A stretch of DNA of 39,070 nt from UMGS172 sp045649545 (GTDB taxonomy: Bacteria > Bacillota > Clostridia > Oscillospirales > Acutalibacteraceae): positions 1 to 39,070 of the forward strand of contig JAZRQE010000032.1 in the NCBI GenBank assembly GCA_045649545.1, in the 5' to 3' direction. The first letter of the stretch is position 1, and every line of letters starts with the position of its first letter. A model generated the notes under the pieces. That model did no database searches. It was not told the DNA's origin and was given only the letters and a program-made list of their open reading frames with translations. A program made the translations under genes and the position numbers. Positions 1-8,446 of this stretch are shown here, piece by piece.

Positions 1-160
1 ACATTTTTACAATAACCAAAGAATACAACTAAAAACAAAACTGACACCACTCGAAAAGCGATGTCAGTATGTTGCTTAAAATTTAATTTCAACTACCATA
101 AAGGTCTTTTTTGTACTGTCCGCACAAAATGGGGCAGTTCAAACGCTCTGCACTTTTCTT
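1..160. other. Intergenic end of window, no gene seen
   Basis: No start-to-stop reading frame with a ribosome site is visible. Positions 41-67 contain short inverted arms (CTGACA and TGTCAG) around a 15-base loop, which could be a weak hairpin. Nothing else is recognisable. Confidence 0.4.
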
Positions 161-1015
161 TTATTCAACTATTTTTTTACGTTTAAACAAGGGAACTATA
201 AAAAGTATAAATCCAATGACAAGTGATATTAGTATTAATAAAGCACCTGAAAATATAATGATTTTAATCAAATCATAAGAATAACCAACCGCAAAATAAT
301 ACAATGATTTAATTGCAATATTGAGATGCTTTATTGTGTTTGAGAATATCACATACAAAGGTGCAACTGCCAACATTAATCCACACGTTGTAAACGATAT
401 GCCTGTGTAAAACAAAAACGACTGACGCCATTTTTTAATTATACATATAAGTATCAGTAAGAACGCTACTAACCCTGCGGAAGCTAACGATATAACTTTA
501 AAAATGCCTTTCAAATTGTTAGCATAACTACCGATAGTATAAATAAACGGCATCTCAGAATAGCCCTTACATTCGTCAGCACAATGTGTTGCAACATACA
601 TAATATCCTCATACGATTCTTCGGTTAAATCATACTCCTTTCCGGAAAAATACGACACCATTGAATCATAGAATTTCTGCTTAACTCCATCATAATCAAA
701 ACCGTTGGAATTATTCTGTTCACTACTGTAAGCAACATTTATAATGTTATTGATATGCACTTTCATATCCTCTTTTGATATGATAGCGGAAAGTACACCC
801 GGCTCAACACCTGCCGGAATTGCAATTCCATCCTCAATAGACTGGGAATATTCAGAGTAAATCAAGTCGTAATAATCGTGCTTTTCCAAAATCGTTATCA
901 TAAAATTGGAATTGCAAAATGTTACACCCAGTATTCCGGAAATAATTGCAGCAAAGAGAAACACGGAAAGAATAATGGACAATATAGTTAACGCAATTTT
1001 ATCATACAGTTTCAT
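161..1015 (-). CDS. Multi-pass membrane protein of a sortase module
   Basis: 284 residues, family not recognised. Residues about 7-33 form one hydrophobic segment. Residues about 35-170 form a polar, probably extracytoplasmic domain with two cysteines near 145-149. Three more hydrophobic segments follow at about 170-192, 200-226 and 250-277, and the tail is basic (FKRKKIVE). It starts 12 bases after the sortase stop codon with an AGGG-like ribosome site, so it is probably the last gene of the substrate-sortase-membrane protein operon. The layout suggests a partner that helps assemble or sense the anchored surface protein, but this is inferred from position only. A transporter or enzyme role has no sequence support. 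Confidence 0.7.
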   Translation of the reverse strand: MKLYDKIALTILSIILSVFLFAAIISGILGVTFCNSNFMITILEKHDYYDLIYSEYSQSIEDGIAIPAGVEPGVLSAIISKEDMKVHINNIINVAYSSEQNNSNGFDYDGVKQKFYDSMVSYFSGKEYDLTEESYEDIMYVATHCADECKGYSEMPFIYTIGSYANNLKGIFKVISLASAGLVAFLLILICIIKKWRQSFLFYTGISFTTCGLMLAVAPLYVIFSNTIKHLNIAIKSLYYFAVGYSYDLIKIIIFSGALLILISLVIGFILFIVPLFKRKKIVE

Positions 1016-1027
1016 ATTATCCCTCCG

Positions 1028-1726
1028 TTATTTAGCCGAAACATCAATTTTCGGACCTGATACATAATCTGCCATTACAAAAAAGCGTTCAGACCTGAAA
1101 GCAACAGCGTGGAAAGGATAACAGGTATAAAGAACAAGGTTATCATGGTCGGCTCTTAAATCAAAAAGTTTTTCAGCCTCAGTAGCTTTAACAATTTGTA
1201 TATCGGTAACCTTATACTCATAAGCACCCCATGACGTTGCGTAATATATCGTGTCACCAATTTTTACATTTTGCAAACCATTAAAATGAGTAGTAACATG
1301 AGCCGCAACAAGAGTTGTACTACCAAATCCCGGTAGTTTACTGTAATTATACTGACCCGGACCTTTTTTTAATATTTTCTTATTATCACCGTAATACACA
1401 TCACAGTCAACTCCGGTATTAGGGATGGTGATATGAGCATATTTCTCACCGATTTTTGGCAAGGTAATATCAGTAACGTGAATTTTTTGTTGTTGTTCAG
1501 CATTCCAGTCAACAAACTCAATTTTATTATCAGCTACTTCATCTCTATTAAAATTAGGCGTGCTATCCCCTATAAACATTGATAACACTGATGAAGCAGG
1601 TGCAATAATAGGGTTGGCAATAAAAAATACAATTAAATAAGCAATAAAACAAAAGAGTAACGGCAGTCCAAAGAAAGTCATTACTCTTTTTAACAAACTG
1701 CCTTTTTTAGGAGTTTTAATTTCCAT
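1028..1726 (-). CDS. srtD: Class D-type sortase
   Basis: Membrane-anchored cysteine transpeptidase expected to cut a C-terminal sorting signal and attach the protein to the cell wall outside the membrane. Counting from ATG 1726 (232 residues), a transmembrane segment lies at about 16-40. The sortase barrel runs from about 88 to 223, with catalytic His143 in AAHVTTHF, Cys202 in LYTCYPF and Arg214 in FRSERFFV. The TCYPF motif with Arg 12 residues later fits class D better than classes A or C. The frame is open to 1762, but ATG 1726 falls one base after the upstream stop codon, and the longer form would overlap the substrate gene by 35 bases. Its likely target is the exported protein encoded directly upstream. 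Confidence 0.88.
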   Translation of the reverse strand: MEIKTPKKGSLLKRVMTFFGLPLLFCFIAYLIVFFIANPIIAPASSVLSMFIGDSTPNFNRDEVADNKIEFVDWNAEQQQKIHVTDITLPKIGEKYAHITIPNTGVDCDVYYGDNKKILKKGPGQYNYSKLPGFGSTTLVAAHVTTHFNGLQNVKIGDTIYYATSWGAYEYKVTDIQIVKATEAEKLFDLRADHDNLVLYTCYPFHAVAFRSERFFVMADYVSGPKIDVSAK

Positions 1727-1727
1727 A

Positions 1728-2339
1728 TTATTTATCAGTAACCTTTCTGCAAGCAGAAACAATCACAAATGCAAGACCCATCATTACAACAGAGGCTGCA
1801 ACAACGACTAACATCATATTCCCCTCAACGCCGGTCTGCTTAATAATATTGCTACCAACAACAGGAATGTTAACAGGTGCATCATTAGAGGAATAACCGG
1901 GAACGGTGGAGTCTCCGCTAAAATTTAATGTTACATCATATTTATCTGCCTTGTCACCCTTTTGGATAACCAAATCAGCATTAACAACCGAAGCAGCATC
2001 TTGAATTTTTTTCAAAATTTCATTTTTAACGGTTGCATTAACTGTTGCGAAACTAACGGCATCTGCATTCTCAAGCGTTTCAAAGGCACTTGCAATATTA
2101 GCTATAATCTCATTAATTTGCTCAGTTTTAAGGTCAGCCTTGATAAGATAATCTTCTGCCTCATTAATATAAATAGCGGGAATCTCAGCAATTACAGTGC
2201 CCTGACCCAAATTGATTTTCCTGCTAAGAGCATCTATAATCTTCTGCTCCTCTGCAGTAATACCGGTTGCGGCATTAGCAGAAAAAACACAAGCAAAAAC
2301 AAGAGTGATTGCGATAATTAAAGAAACTATTTTTTTCAT
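1728..2339 (-). CDS. Exported sortase substrate with an IKQTG sorting signal
   Basis: 203 residues. The N-terminus (MKKIVSLIIAITLVFACVFS) is a typical signal peptide with likely cleavage after ANA. The mature part is fairly acidic and helix-rich, with no domain I recognise with confidence. The C-terminus has a complete cell-wall sorting layout: IKQTG at 166-170, a hydrophobic stretch at about 175-194, and a short charged tail (CRKVTDK). The motif is not LPXTG, which fits a dedicated sortase, and the sortase gene follows immediately. The start is set by AGGAG nine bases before ATG, behind promoter 2374-2401. It may resemble the acidic surface proteins that pair with class D sortases in other Firmicutes, but I cannot confirm homology. 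Confidence 0.8.
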   Translation of the reverse strand: MKKIVSLIIAITLVFACVFSANAATGITAEEQKIIDALSRKINLGQGTVIAEIPAIYINEAEDYLIKADLKTEQINEIIANIASAFETLENADAVSFATVNATVKNEILKKIQDAASVVNADLVIQKGDKADKYDVTLNFSGDSTVPGYSSNDAPVNIPVVGSNIIKQTGVEGNMMLVVVAASVVMMGLAFVIVSACRKVTDK

Positions 2340-2373
2340 TATATATTTCTCCTAATATAAAATCTTAATTTAT

Positions 2374-2401
2374 ATTCTACCACAAAACAAACTAAAGTCA
2401 A
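2374..2401 (-). promoter_or_regulatory. Sigma-A promoter of the sortase operon
   Basis: On the minus strand, TTGACT (2396-2401) and TAGAAT (2374-2379) are separated by 16 bases, about 35 bases before the substrate start codon. This makes substrate, sortase and membrane protein a unit separate from ftsZ, whose terminator lies just upstream. Confidence 0.7.
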
Positions 2402-2464
2402 CCTGTTTTTAAAATATATTTTTCATCTTGGAATAATATTATACTTTTAGATATTAAAATTAAT

Positions 2465-2489
2465 GACCCCCATGTTTAACATGAGGGTC
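2465..2489 (-). terminator. Terminator after ftsZ
   Basis: Ten-base arms GACCCCCATG and CATGAGGGTC (one wobble pair) enclose a five-base loop, about 20 bases after the ftsZ stop codon. The downstream U tract is weak. Confidence 0.7.
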
Positions 2490-2507
2490 GTTTACATTTA
2501 AGTCAAA

Positions 2508-3569
2508 TTATTTTGTTAATTCTTCAAGAATGGTAATATATCCGTCATCTTCAGGCTGGCTCTTTGAGAAAGTATCAAGAATACTGTCTGCAGGACTCTT
2601 CTCCTCATCCTTTTGGTCACCCAAACCTGTAGCAACAACGATAATACGCATCTCGTCTTCCATCATCGGGTCAAGCTGTGCACCCCAAATGATAGTTGCA
2701 TCGGGATGAGCCATATCCGAGATAATGGTAGAAGCCTGTTCAACCTCTTCAAGACCGATATCCTCAGAACCGATGATGCTGATGATAACACCACGAGCAT
2801 TTTCCATGCTGGTTTCAATAAGAGGACTATGGATAGCCTTTTGAGCTGCAAGTTCAGCCTTATCACGGCCGGTAGCAATACCAACACCCATATGTGCATA
2901 GCCTGCATCCTTCATTACCTGGGTAACGTCAGCAAAGTCGAGGTTAACCATAGAGGTAACGTTGATAAGCTCTGAAATGCTCTGAACACCTTGACGAAGA
3001 ACGTCGTCGGCAATTTCAAAAGCGTTCTTTAATGTAATCTTCTGTTCAGAAACGAACTTAAGTCTCTCATTAGGGATAACAATAAGACTGTCGACCTGTG
3101 CACGGAGAGCCTCAATACCCTCTTCAGCCTGAATCATTCTCTTTCTGCCTTCAAAGCTGAAAGGCTTGGTAACAATACCAACAGTCAAAATGCCGAGTTC
3201 TTTAGCAATTTGAGCTACAACGGGTGCTGCACCGGTACCTGTACCGCCGCCCATACCGGCTGCGATAAATACCATATCTGCACTGCGAAGTGCTGCTGCA
3301 ATTTCTTCCTTAGACTCTTGAGCTGCATTTTCGCCCTTATCAGGAGATGCACCTGCACCCTGACCTTTAGTAAGTTTTTCACCAATCTGAATTTTATGGG
3401 TTGCTTTAGAAAGTAATAATGCTGGCTTATCGGTATTGATTGCAATAAACTCTACACCGCGAACGCCTGCGTCAACCATACGGTTAACAGCATTGCCGCC
3501 GCCTCCGCCGACACCGACTACTTTAATCTGTACTACATCAGCAGTTTCGTTATCAATTTCGAATGCCAT
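2508..3569 (-). CDS. ftsZ: Cell division GTPase FtsZ
   Basis: Tubulin-like GTPase that polymerises into the Z ring at mid-cell and recruits the division machinery. The protein has 353 residues from ATG 3569. It shows the nucleotide-binding start GVGGGGGNAVNRM, the tubulin signature GGGTGTGAAPV, and the T7/synergy region with NLDFADVTQVM. A short acidic linker leads to the C-terminal peptide, which ends YITILEELTK. ATG 3569 is preferred because GGAAGG lies eight bases upstream. The frame extends to 3638, but the extra 23 residues would begin inside the promoter. ftsZ has its own promoter and terminator, so it can be expressed apart from the mraZ-ftsQ transcript. ftsA is not adjacent. Confidence 0.98.
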   Translation of the reverse strand: MAFEIDNETADVVQIKVVGVGGGGGNAVNRMVDAGVRGVEFIAINTDKPALLLSKATHKIQIGEKLTKGQGAGASPDKGENAAQESKEEIAAALRSADMVFIAAGMGGGTGTGAAPVVAQIAKELGILTVGIVTKPFSFEGRKRMIQAEEGIEALRAQVDSLIVIPNERLKFVSEQKITLKNAFEIADDVLRQGVQSISELINVTSMVNLDFADVTQVMKDAGYAHMGVGIATGRDKAELAAQKAIHSPLIETSMENARGVIISIIGSEDIGLEEVEQASTIISDMAHPDATIIWGAQLDPMMEDEMRIIVVATGLGDQKDEEKSPADSILDTFSKSQPEDDGYITILEELTK

Positions 3570-3620
3570 TTTTATCATCCTTCCGATTTTTATATAAAAA
3601 TACTTCCATTTATAGTATTC

Positions 3621-3639
3621 CGTGGTCAATTGTACCACG
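3621..3639. promoter_or_regulatory. Inverted repeat over the ftsZ -10 box, candidate operator
   Basis: CGTGGT (3621-3626) and ACCACG (3634-3639) are perfect six-base arms around CAATTGT. The repeat covers the -10 element, a position where a dimeric repressor could block initiation. No binding protein is known from the sequence. Confidence 0.4.
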
Positions 3640-3657
3640 AATTTTCACAAATTGCAA
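3629..3657 (-). promoter_or_regulatory. ftsZ promoter
   Basis: On the minus strand, TTGCAA (3652-3657) and TACAAT (3629-3634) have exact 17-base spacing, about 60 bases before the ftsZ start. The -10 box lies inside an inverted repeat listed separately. Confidence 0.75.
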
Positions 3658-3721
3658 TACTAAATATTGAAAAAATCAAAAATATAGTATTTTTTTTGAA
3701 ATAAAACCGCAATATCTTGGA

Positions 3722-4528
3722 TTATTTGATAAAATCCGCTATATCTTCATACTTAACGATAGCTTCTTTTTTAGTAGAGGAATATTCCTTAAGGGATATA
3801 CTTGCCGAAATGCTTGGGTCAATTTTCTGCAAGGTTTCCTTTAAATGTGTAATTTTACCACTTAATCCGCTATATGAACCGAGTTTTACTAACCTTCTAT
3901 CTTCAATTGCAAAACTTATATCAACCAAATTTTCAACATTAATATAGGTTAAATTAAAGCCCTTTTCTTTGCAAATCTCCGATATATCTTTTAAAACATC
4001 TCTCTGTTGTTTATCAGTGAAATTAACCTTGCCACCCACATCAAAAGAGTCGGTTTTAATACCCTTAATTCTGATTAAATCTTGAATTTGTGTATCAACC
4101 GTTCGAAGTATTTTATAATTTTCATCGGCGACATAATTTACGTTATCACCTATAAGCAAAATTTTCTCTTCTGCCGGCTCAACCCTGATACCTACGGTAT
4201 TAGGAAATGACTTAATAATCTCGGCTTCTTTTATGTATGGCAGAGCTTTAACAATTCGAGCCTCAATTTTATCTGACGACATTCTCAAAAGATTGTCACC
4301 GCTCATAATACCTGAAGCGTAAATAATATCTTCGGAAGAATAAATGCTACTACCTATTACCTTTATTGAAGATACATTAAAGAAAACTGTCAGCATAAGT
4401 GCAACCGCTACGCCCAAAACAAGAAGAATTGATATTACTGCTGTAATAATTCTTTTGATTTTAGAACGCTTTTTCTTACGTCTCTTTTTTACAGGACGAC
4501 GTTCGGCATCCGAATACTCTACCTTCAT
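3722..4528 (-). CDS. ftsQ: Division protein FtsQ/DivIB
   Basis: Bitopic membrane protein of the divisome that scaffolds the FtsL/DivIC complex. 268 residues: a very basic cytoplasmic N-terminus (residues 10-28, KKRRKKKRSKIKR), one transmembrane segment at about 29-51, and then a POTRA-type domain starting at SSIKVIGSSIYSSEDI, followed by the DivIB beta domain. The length matches the family. It starts three bases after murA ends and is the last gene of the long dcw transcript. Its stop codon lies about 65 bases before the -35 box of the ftsZ promoter. Overall sequence is divergent, as usual for FtsQ/DivIB, so the call relies on layout, POTRA start and position. Confidence 0.9.
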   Translation of the reverse strand: MKVEYSDAERRPVKKRRKKKRSKIKRIITAVISILLVLGVAVALMLTVFFNVSSIKVIGSSIYSSEDIIYASGIMSGDNLLRMSSDKIEARIVKALPYIKEAEIIKSFPNTVGIRVEPAEEKILLIGDNVNYVADENYKILRTVDTQIQDLIRIKGIKTDSFDVGGKVNFTDKQQRDVLKDISEICKEKGFNLTYINVENLVDISFAIEDRRLVKLGSYSGLSGKITHLKETLQKIDPSISASISLKEYSSTKKEAIVKYEDIADFIK

Positions 4529-4531
4529 TAT

Positions 4532-5791
4532 TTACTCCTCTATTCTTTTAATTTCGGCTCCTAAAGTACCGAAAATATCCTCAATTCTTTCATAACCTCG
4601 GTCAATGTAGCACGGCTTTCTGATAACCGATTTACCTTTAGCCGCCAAAGCCGCTACTGTAAGAGCCGCACCGCCTCTTAAATCGTGTGAAACAACCTCT
4701 GCACCGTCTAAAACTTTAACTCCGGTAACAACGGCAACACGGCCAACTGTCTTAATATCAGCACCAAGTCGTTCTAATTCATCGACATAATGAAAACGGC
4801 TGTTAAATATATTTTCAACAAAAACGCCTGTTCCTCTTGAAACTGATGACATTGCAACCAATATCGGTCCGGCATCGGTCGGAAAACCGGGATACGGTTG
4901 AGTGGAAACGGTGTTAAAATTACGCTGACGGATATGTGAGGTAACCGTTAAGCCAACATTATTAATATTAACCTCGCTCCCACCGTCTTTAAGAACCGAA
5001 ATAATAGGTGCAATATGTTGTGGCACTGCATTAATTAAATGAACCTTGCCATTACAAGCAGCAGTTGCCAACATACACGTTGCCGCAATTATACGGTCAG
5101 GCATAACAGTATACTCAACACCTGAAAGCCTTTTCACACCCTCAATTATTACGGTATCACTGCCTGCACCTGAAATTTTTGCACCTGCCTTATTTAAGAA
5201 TAATGCCAGGTCCTCAATTTCCGGCTCTTTTGCGGCGTTATTAATAACAGTTGTGCCGTCACCCAAGGTTGCGGCTAAAATAATATTTTCTGTAGCACCT
5301 ACACTCGGAAACCTCAAGTTCAAAACTGTACCCTTGACTCCATTGTTAAACAGACAGTTTACATATCCTGAACTGCATTCAATTTCGGCACCGAGTTTTT
5401 GTAACGATTCAATATGAATATCAATAGGTCTGGGTCCTAACTCACAACCACCGGGCAGACACATTCTACCTTTACCTAATTTTGCGGCAACTGCACCCAA
5501 AAACACTATAGAAGAACGCATTTCACGCATCAAGTTTTCAGGAATTTCATAAACACCGGAGTTTGAAAAGTTAACTATGACAGAATTCCCTTGCCACTCA
5601 CATTTACAACCCAAGTGTCTTAAAATTTCCAAAGAAACTTTTACATCAGAAAGCAACGGACAATTATGTAAAACCGTTTGTCCCTCACACATATATGCTG
5701 CGGCAAGCAATGGTAAAACACTGTTTTTAGCACCGTGAACTGTCAACTCCCCGTGCAATCTTTTGCCGCCTTGAATTTCCAGATAGGACAT
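4532..5791 (-). CDS. murA: UDP-GlcNAc 1-carboxyvinyltransferase MurA
   Basis: First committed step of peptidoglycan synthesis in the cytoplasm: transfer of enolpyruvate from PEP to UDP-GlcNAc. The protein has 419 residues, the usual length. Lys22-Asn23 (HGAKNS) and the active-site loop with Cys116 (LPGGCELGPRP) are both present. Cys at this position is the residue attacked by fosfomycin. An Arg-rich MREMRSS stretch lies before it. ATG 5791 is preferred over GTG 5800 because GAGG sits eight bases before it. It lies between murG and ftsQ in one operon. Confidence 0.97.
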   Translation of the reverse strand: MSYLEIQGGKRLHGELTVHGAKNSVLPLLAAAYMCEGQTVLHNCPLLSDVKVSLEILRHLGCKCEWQGNSVIVNFSNSGVYEIPENLMREMRSSIVFLGAVAAKLGKGRMCLPGGCELGPRPIDIHIESLQKLGAEIECSSGYVNCLFNNGVKGTVLNLRFPSVGATENIILAATLGDGTTVINNAAKEPEIEDLALFLNKAGAKISGAGSDTVIIEGVKRLSGVEYTVMPDRIIAATCMLATAACNGKVHLINAVPQHIAPIISVLKDGGSEVNINNVGLTVTSHIRQRNFNTVSTQPYPGFPTDAGPILVAMSSVSRGTGVFVENIFNSRFHYVDELERLGADIKTVGRVAVVTGVKVLDGAEVVSHDLRGGAALTVAALAAKGKSVIRKPCYIDRGYERIEDIFGTLGAEIKRIEE

Positions 5792-5833
5792 AGTACACAC
5801 CTCGGTACATACTATGTAAATTTGAAAATTATG

Positions 5834-6955
5834 TTATTTTTTTATAAGATTAATGATAATTTCGGCAATTCTACGGTCAGCGTCTACAATTGCTGTTGTT
5901 TGCGCTGCTTTAGACATTGCTTCTAAACGCTCGCGGTCATTTATCAACGATTTAACTGTACTTAACAGTACATCACCCGTTAAATCTTTTTCTTCTATGA
6001 GCTCTGCCGCCTCAATTTTTTTCAGTGACATTGCATTATGGAACTGATGGTTTTCCGCAACATAGGGTGACGGTATCAAAATTGACGGTTTCTTACAAAC
6101 CTGCAACTCATTAACCGACATTGCACCTGCACGGCTGATAACTACATCGGCAGCCGCCATCATAACATCCATATTATCAATGTATTCTAAAATCTTAACA
6201 TTTTTATTATCTTCAGTATAGCCAATTTTCTCTGCACTCTTTATAAAATCAGCGTAAGCAGATTTTCCCGTGCCGTGAAAATGAATAAACTCTTTAGCGT
6301 TAAGGTTATACTTAATAACCTCAAGCACGGCGTCGTTAATAGCTCTGGCACCCAAACTGCCGCCGAATGAAAGTAAAACCTTCGCATCATCAGGAATATT
6401 CAGTTTTTCTCTTGCTTCCCATTTGGAAATTGCAGTTAAAGACTGTCTAATCGGGTTACCGGTCACAATTGCAGGATTTTTAGGCTTTAAATTTTTTAAA
6501 GCATCCTCCATTGCAACCATAACAACATCAACTAATGGTGCTAACATTTTAATGGTAACACCGGGGTAAGCATTTGCCTCGTGAACTGCGGTTTTAATTC
6601 CCAACTTTGCTGCCTCACGCAACACAGGTCCGCAAACATAACCGCCTGTACCGACAACAACGTTCGGATTAAGCTTTTTTAGTAATTTTTTAGACGAAAA
6701 TGACGAAGCTACCGCCTTATAGGCAGCAGTAATGTTTCGTCCTATATTTTTTAAGGTTATCTTTCTTTGAAAACCTGCAACATCAATAGTATAAAAGTCA
6801 TATCCTGCTAACGGCACAAGTCGGCTCTCCATACCCTTTGCAGTGCCGATAAAACTGATTTTACAGTCCTTATCGACCTGCTTTAAGTAACCCGCAACCG
6901 CAATTGCCGGATTAATATGACCGGCAGTACCGCCGCCTGCAAAAACTATATGCAT
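5834..6955 (-). CDS. murG: MurG glycosyltransferase (lipid II synthesis)
   Basis: Transfers GlcNAc from UDP-GlcNAc to lipid I at the inner membrane face, giving lipid II. 373 residues, GT-B fold. The N-terminal glycine-rich loop is FAGGGTAGHINPA, the second domain carries SFGGSLGARAIND, and the C-terminal donor site contains SRAGAMSVNELQ and a PSPYVAENHQ stretch typical of MurG. A GGGGTG ribosome site precedes the ATG. Its leader lies directly beside the end of the palindromic element at 6972-7250, so transcription from ftsW must cross that element. Confidence 0.97.
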   Translation of the reverse strand: MHIVFAGGGTAGHINPAIAVAGYLKQVDKDCKISFIGTAKGMESRLVPLAGYDFYTIDVAGFQRKITLKNIGRNITAAYKAVASSFSSKKLLKKLNPNVVVGTGGYVCGPVLREAAKLGIKTAVHEANAYPGVTIKMLAPLVDVVMVAMEDALKNLKPKNPAIVTGNPIRQSLTAISKWEAREKLNIPDDAKVLLSFGGSLGARAINDAVLEVIKYNLNAKEFIHFHGTGKSAYADFIKSAEKIGYTEDNKNVKILEYIDNMDVMMAAADVVISRAGAMSVNELQVCKKPSILIPSPYVAENHQFHNAMSLKKIEAAELIEEKDLTGDVLLSTVKSLINDRERLEAMSKAAQTTAIVDADRRIAEIIINLIKK

Positions 6956-6971
6956 ACCCTACACCCCAAAG

Positions 6972-7250
6972 TTAGCCAAAGCATTCAAACTTGAATCAGA
7001 TTTTGAAACAAGTATTTTTCGCTGTGACTTTGTTAAAATACTCGTAAATCCGTCAGGATTTACTGCGTTTTGTGTCTCGCACACCAAAAAATCCTTTATT
7101 TACAAAATTCTGCGACCTTAAAGGTGCGTTTTTTTGTGTGGATTTTGGTGAAGCGAAGCACGTAAGGCTAACGCCTATGTGCGACAATGAGCCGAAAGAC
7201 ACCTAAAAACCGCCCTTTAAGGCTGGTTCGAGTTTAAATGCTTTGGCTAA
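6972..7250. mobile_element. MITE-like palindromic element between ftsW and murG
   Basis: The ends, 6972-6994 and 7228-7250, are inverted copies matching at 21 of 23 bases (TTAGCCAAAGCATT at the outer end). Further inward symmetry is visible: CCTTAAAGG-type arms near 7107-7126 and 7202-7222, and a perfect hairpin GTAAATCC/GGATTTAC at 7044-7063. There is no coding capacity, so this resembles a non-autonomous miniature element. TA lies at both termini, compatible with a TA-target transposase, but no longer target duplication is seen. The outer end encodes the last base of the final ftsW codon and the ftsW TAG stop. A large RNA processing or attenuator hairpin is the alternative. Confidence 0.6.
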
Positions 7251-8416
7251 AGTGTTTTCTTATTATTACAACTTCGTGAAATTCCTAAAATAATTCCCAT
7301 TTCAACCAACAAAATAACCAACGAAGTACCGCCATAACTAAAGAACGGCAAGCTAATACCGGTATTAGGAATTGTATTTGTAACAACAAGAACATTCAGT
7401 GTCATTTGAAGACCTACCTGAAAAGTAAGACCTAAAGCCAAAAGACTTCCAAACTTATCGGGTGCTTTAACAGCAATTGAAAATCCTCTCCACATCAAAA
7501 GGCAGAAAAGAATAATAATTACCATTGCACCAATAACACCTAATTCTTCACAAACAATTGAAAAAATAAAGTCGTTATGCGGTTCGGGAACCCAAAGATG
7601 CTTTTGATTTGATTGACCCAAACCTTTACCAACCCATCCGCCCGAGCCGATAGCGAGCAAGGACTGTATTGTTTGATAACCCTCACCAACAGGTGCAGAC
7701 CACGGGTCAAGCCAGAATGTAATTCTGTCCTGAGCGTACTTTATAACACCACTCATAACAATAATTATACCAGTTGCCGCAACGGCTAAACCGCCTATTA
7801 TATATCGAAGTTGCAAACCGCCCACAATCATCATAACGGCACCAATTAAAAATATCAAAACGGTTGCCGATAAATGCGGTTCAAGCACAACAAGAACACA
7901 AATTAAGCCAACAGTCAGTCCTAAAAATAAAAAGCCAAATCTAAAGGTCTTCATTAATTTTTGATTTGCGGCAATCAAGTGTGCAAGCAGCAGTATTACC
8001 GCAAATTTTGCTAATTCGGACGGCTGAAAGTTTATAGGTCCAATAGAAAACCAACGTTTAACACTTGTACCAGCAACCATTGGCGGTAAGATAAGCATTA
8101 CTACCAAAAACACTGCCATTATAATGTAAAAAGGAACAGCAAATTTTCTTATAATATGGTAATCAAATCTTGATACTAAAAGCATCAAAATAACACCAAA
8201 AACAGCAAACCCTGCCTGTTTTGTAATAAAGTGATAACTATTACCGTAATAAGTATCGGCAAAAACATAGCTTGCCGAAAACAGCATAACCAAGCCGACA
8301 GTTAAAATTATTAATAGCAAAAAAAGGAATGTCAAATCCATTTTGCCCTCAACAAACAATGCCGATAGTTTGCTCTTTTTATTTGACTTCTTTTTGTTTA
8401 GTGCATTTTCAGGCAA
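7247..8416 (-). CDS. ftsW: SEDS glycosyltransferase FtsW/SpoVE
   Basis: Polytopic SEDS-family peptidoglycan polymerase that acts with a class B PBP at the septum. About 389 residues with about ten transmembrane segments. Typical family motifs include FSASYVFA in the first segment, KRWFSIGPINFQPSELAKFA, the loop PEPHNDFIFSIVCEELG, and the C-terminal NTIPNTGISLPFFSYGGTS. I choose TTG 8416 because AAGGAG lies nine bases upstream. ATG 8341 with GAGGG is possible and would remove a basic 25-residue tail. The stop codon and last codon overlap the end of the palindromic element, so the original 3' end may have been altered. SpoVE identity cannot be excluded. Confidence 0.93.
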   Translation of the reverse strand: MPENALNKKKSNKKSKLSALFVEGKMDLTFLFLLLIILTVGLVMLFSASYVFADTYYGNSYHFITKQAGFAVFGVILMLLVSRFDYHIIRKFAVPFYIIMAVFLVVMLILPPMVAGTSVKRWFSIGPINFQPSELAKFAVILLLAHLIAANQKLMKTFRFGFLFLGLTVGLICVLVVLEPHLSATVLIFLIGAVMMIVGGLQLRYIIGGLAVAATGIIIVMSGVIKYAQDRITFWLDPWSAPVGEGYQTIQSLLAIGSGGWVGKGLGQSNQKHLWVPEPHNDFIFSIVCEELGVIGAMVIIILFCLLMWRGFSIAVKAPDKFGSLLALGLTFQVGLQMTLNVLVVTNTIPNTGISLPFFSYGGTSLVILLVEMGIILGISRSCNNKKTL

Positions 8417-8446
8417 AACGGTCAACTCCTTTTTTGAAAAATTTAA

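Noticed and set aside
95..160. Continuation of the 284-residue frame past its stop, reading CPILCGQYKKDLYGS
   Set aside because: The segment is only about 22 codons, there is a clear TAA and no readthrough signal; likely chance.
1962..2321. Plus-strand frame of 119 codons opposite the sortase substrate gene
   Set aside because: No ribosome site, unlikely composition, and fully antisense to a gene with signal peptide and sorting signal.
7044..7063. GTAAATCC/GGATTTAC hairpin as a separate terminator
   Set aside because: No U tract on either strand and it lies inside the palindromic element, whose symmetry explains it better.
6956..7246. Repeat-rich gap as a CRISPR array
   Set aside because: The repeats are inverted rather than regularly spaced direct units, and no cas genes are present.
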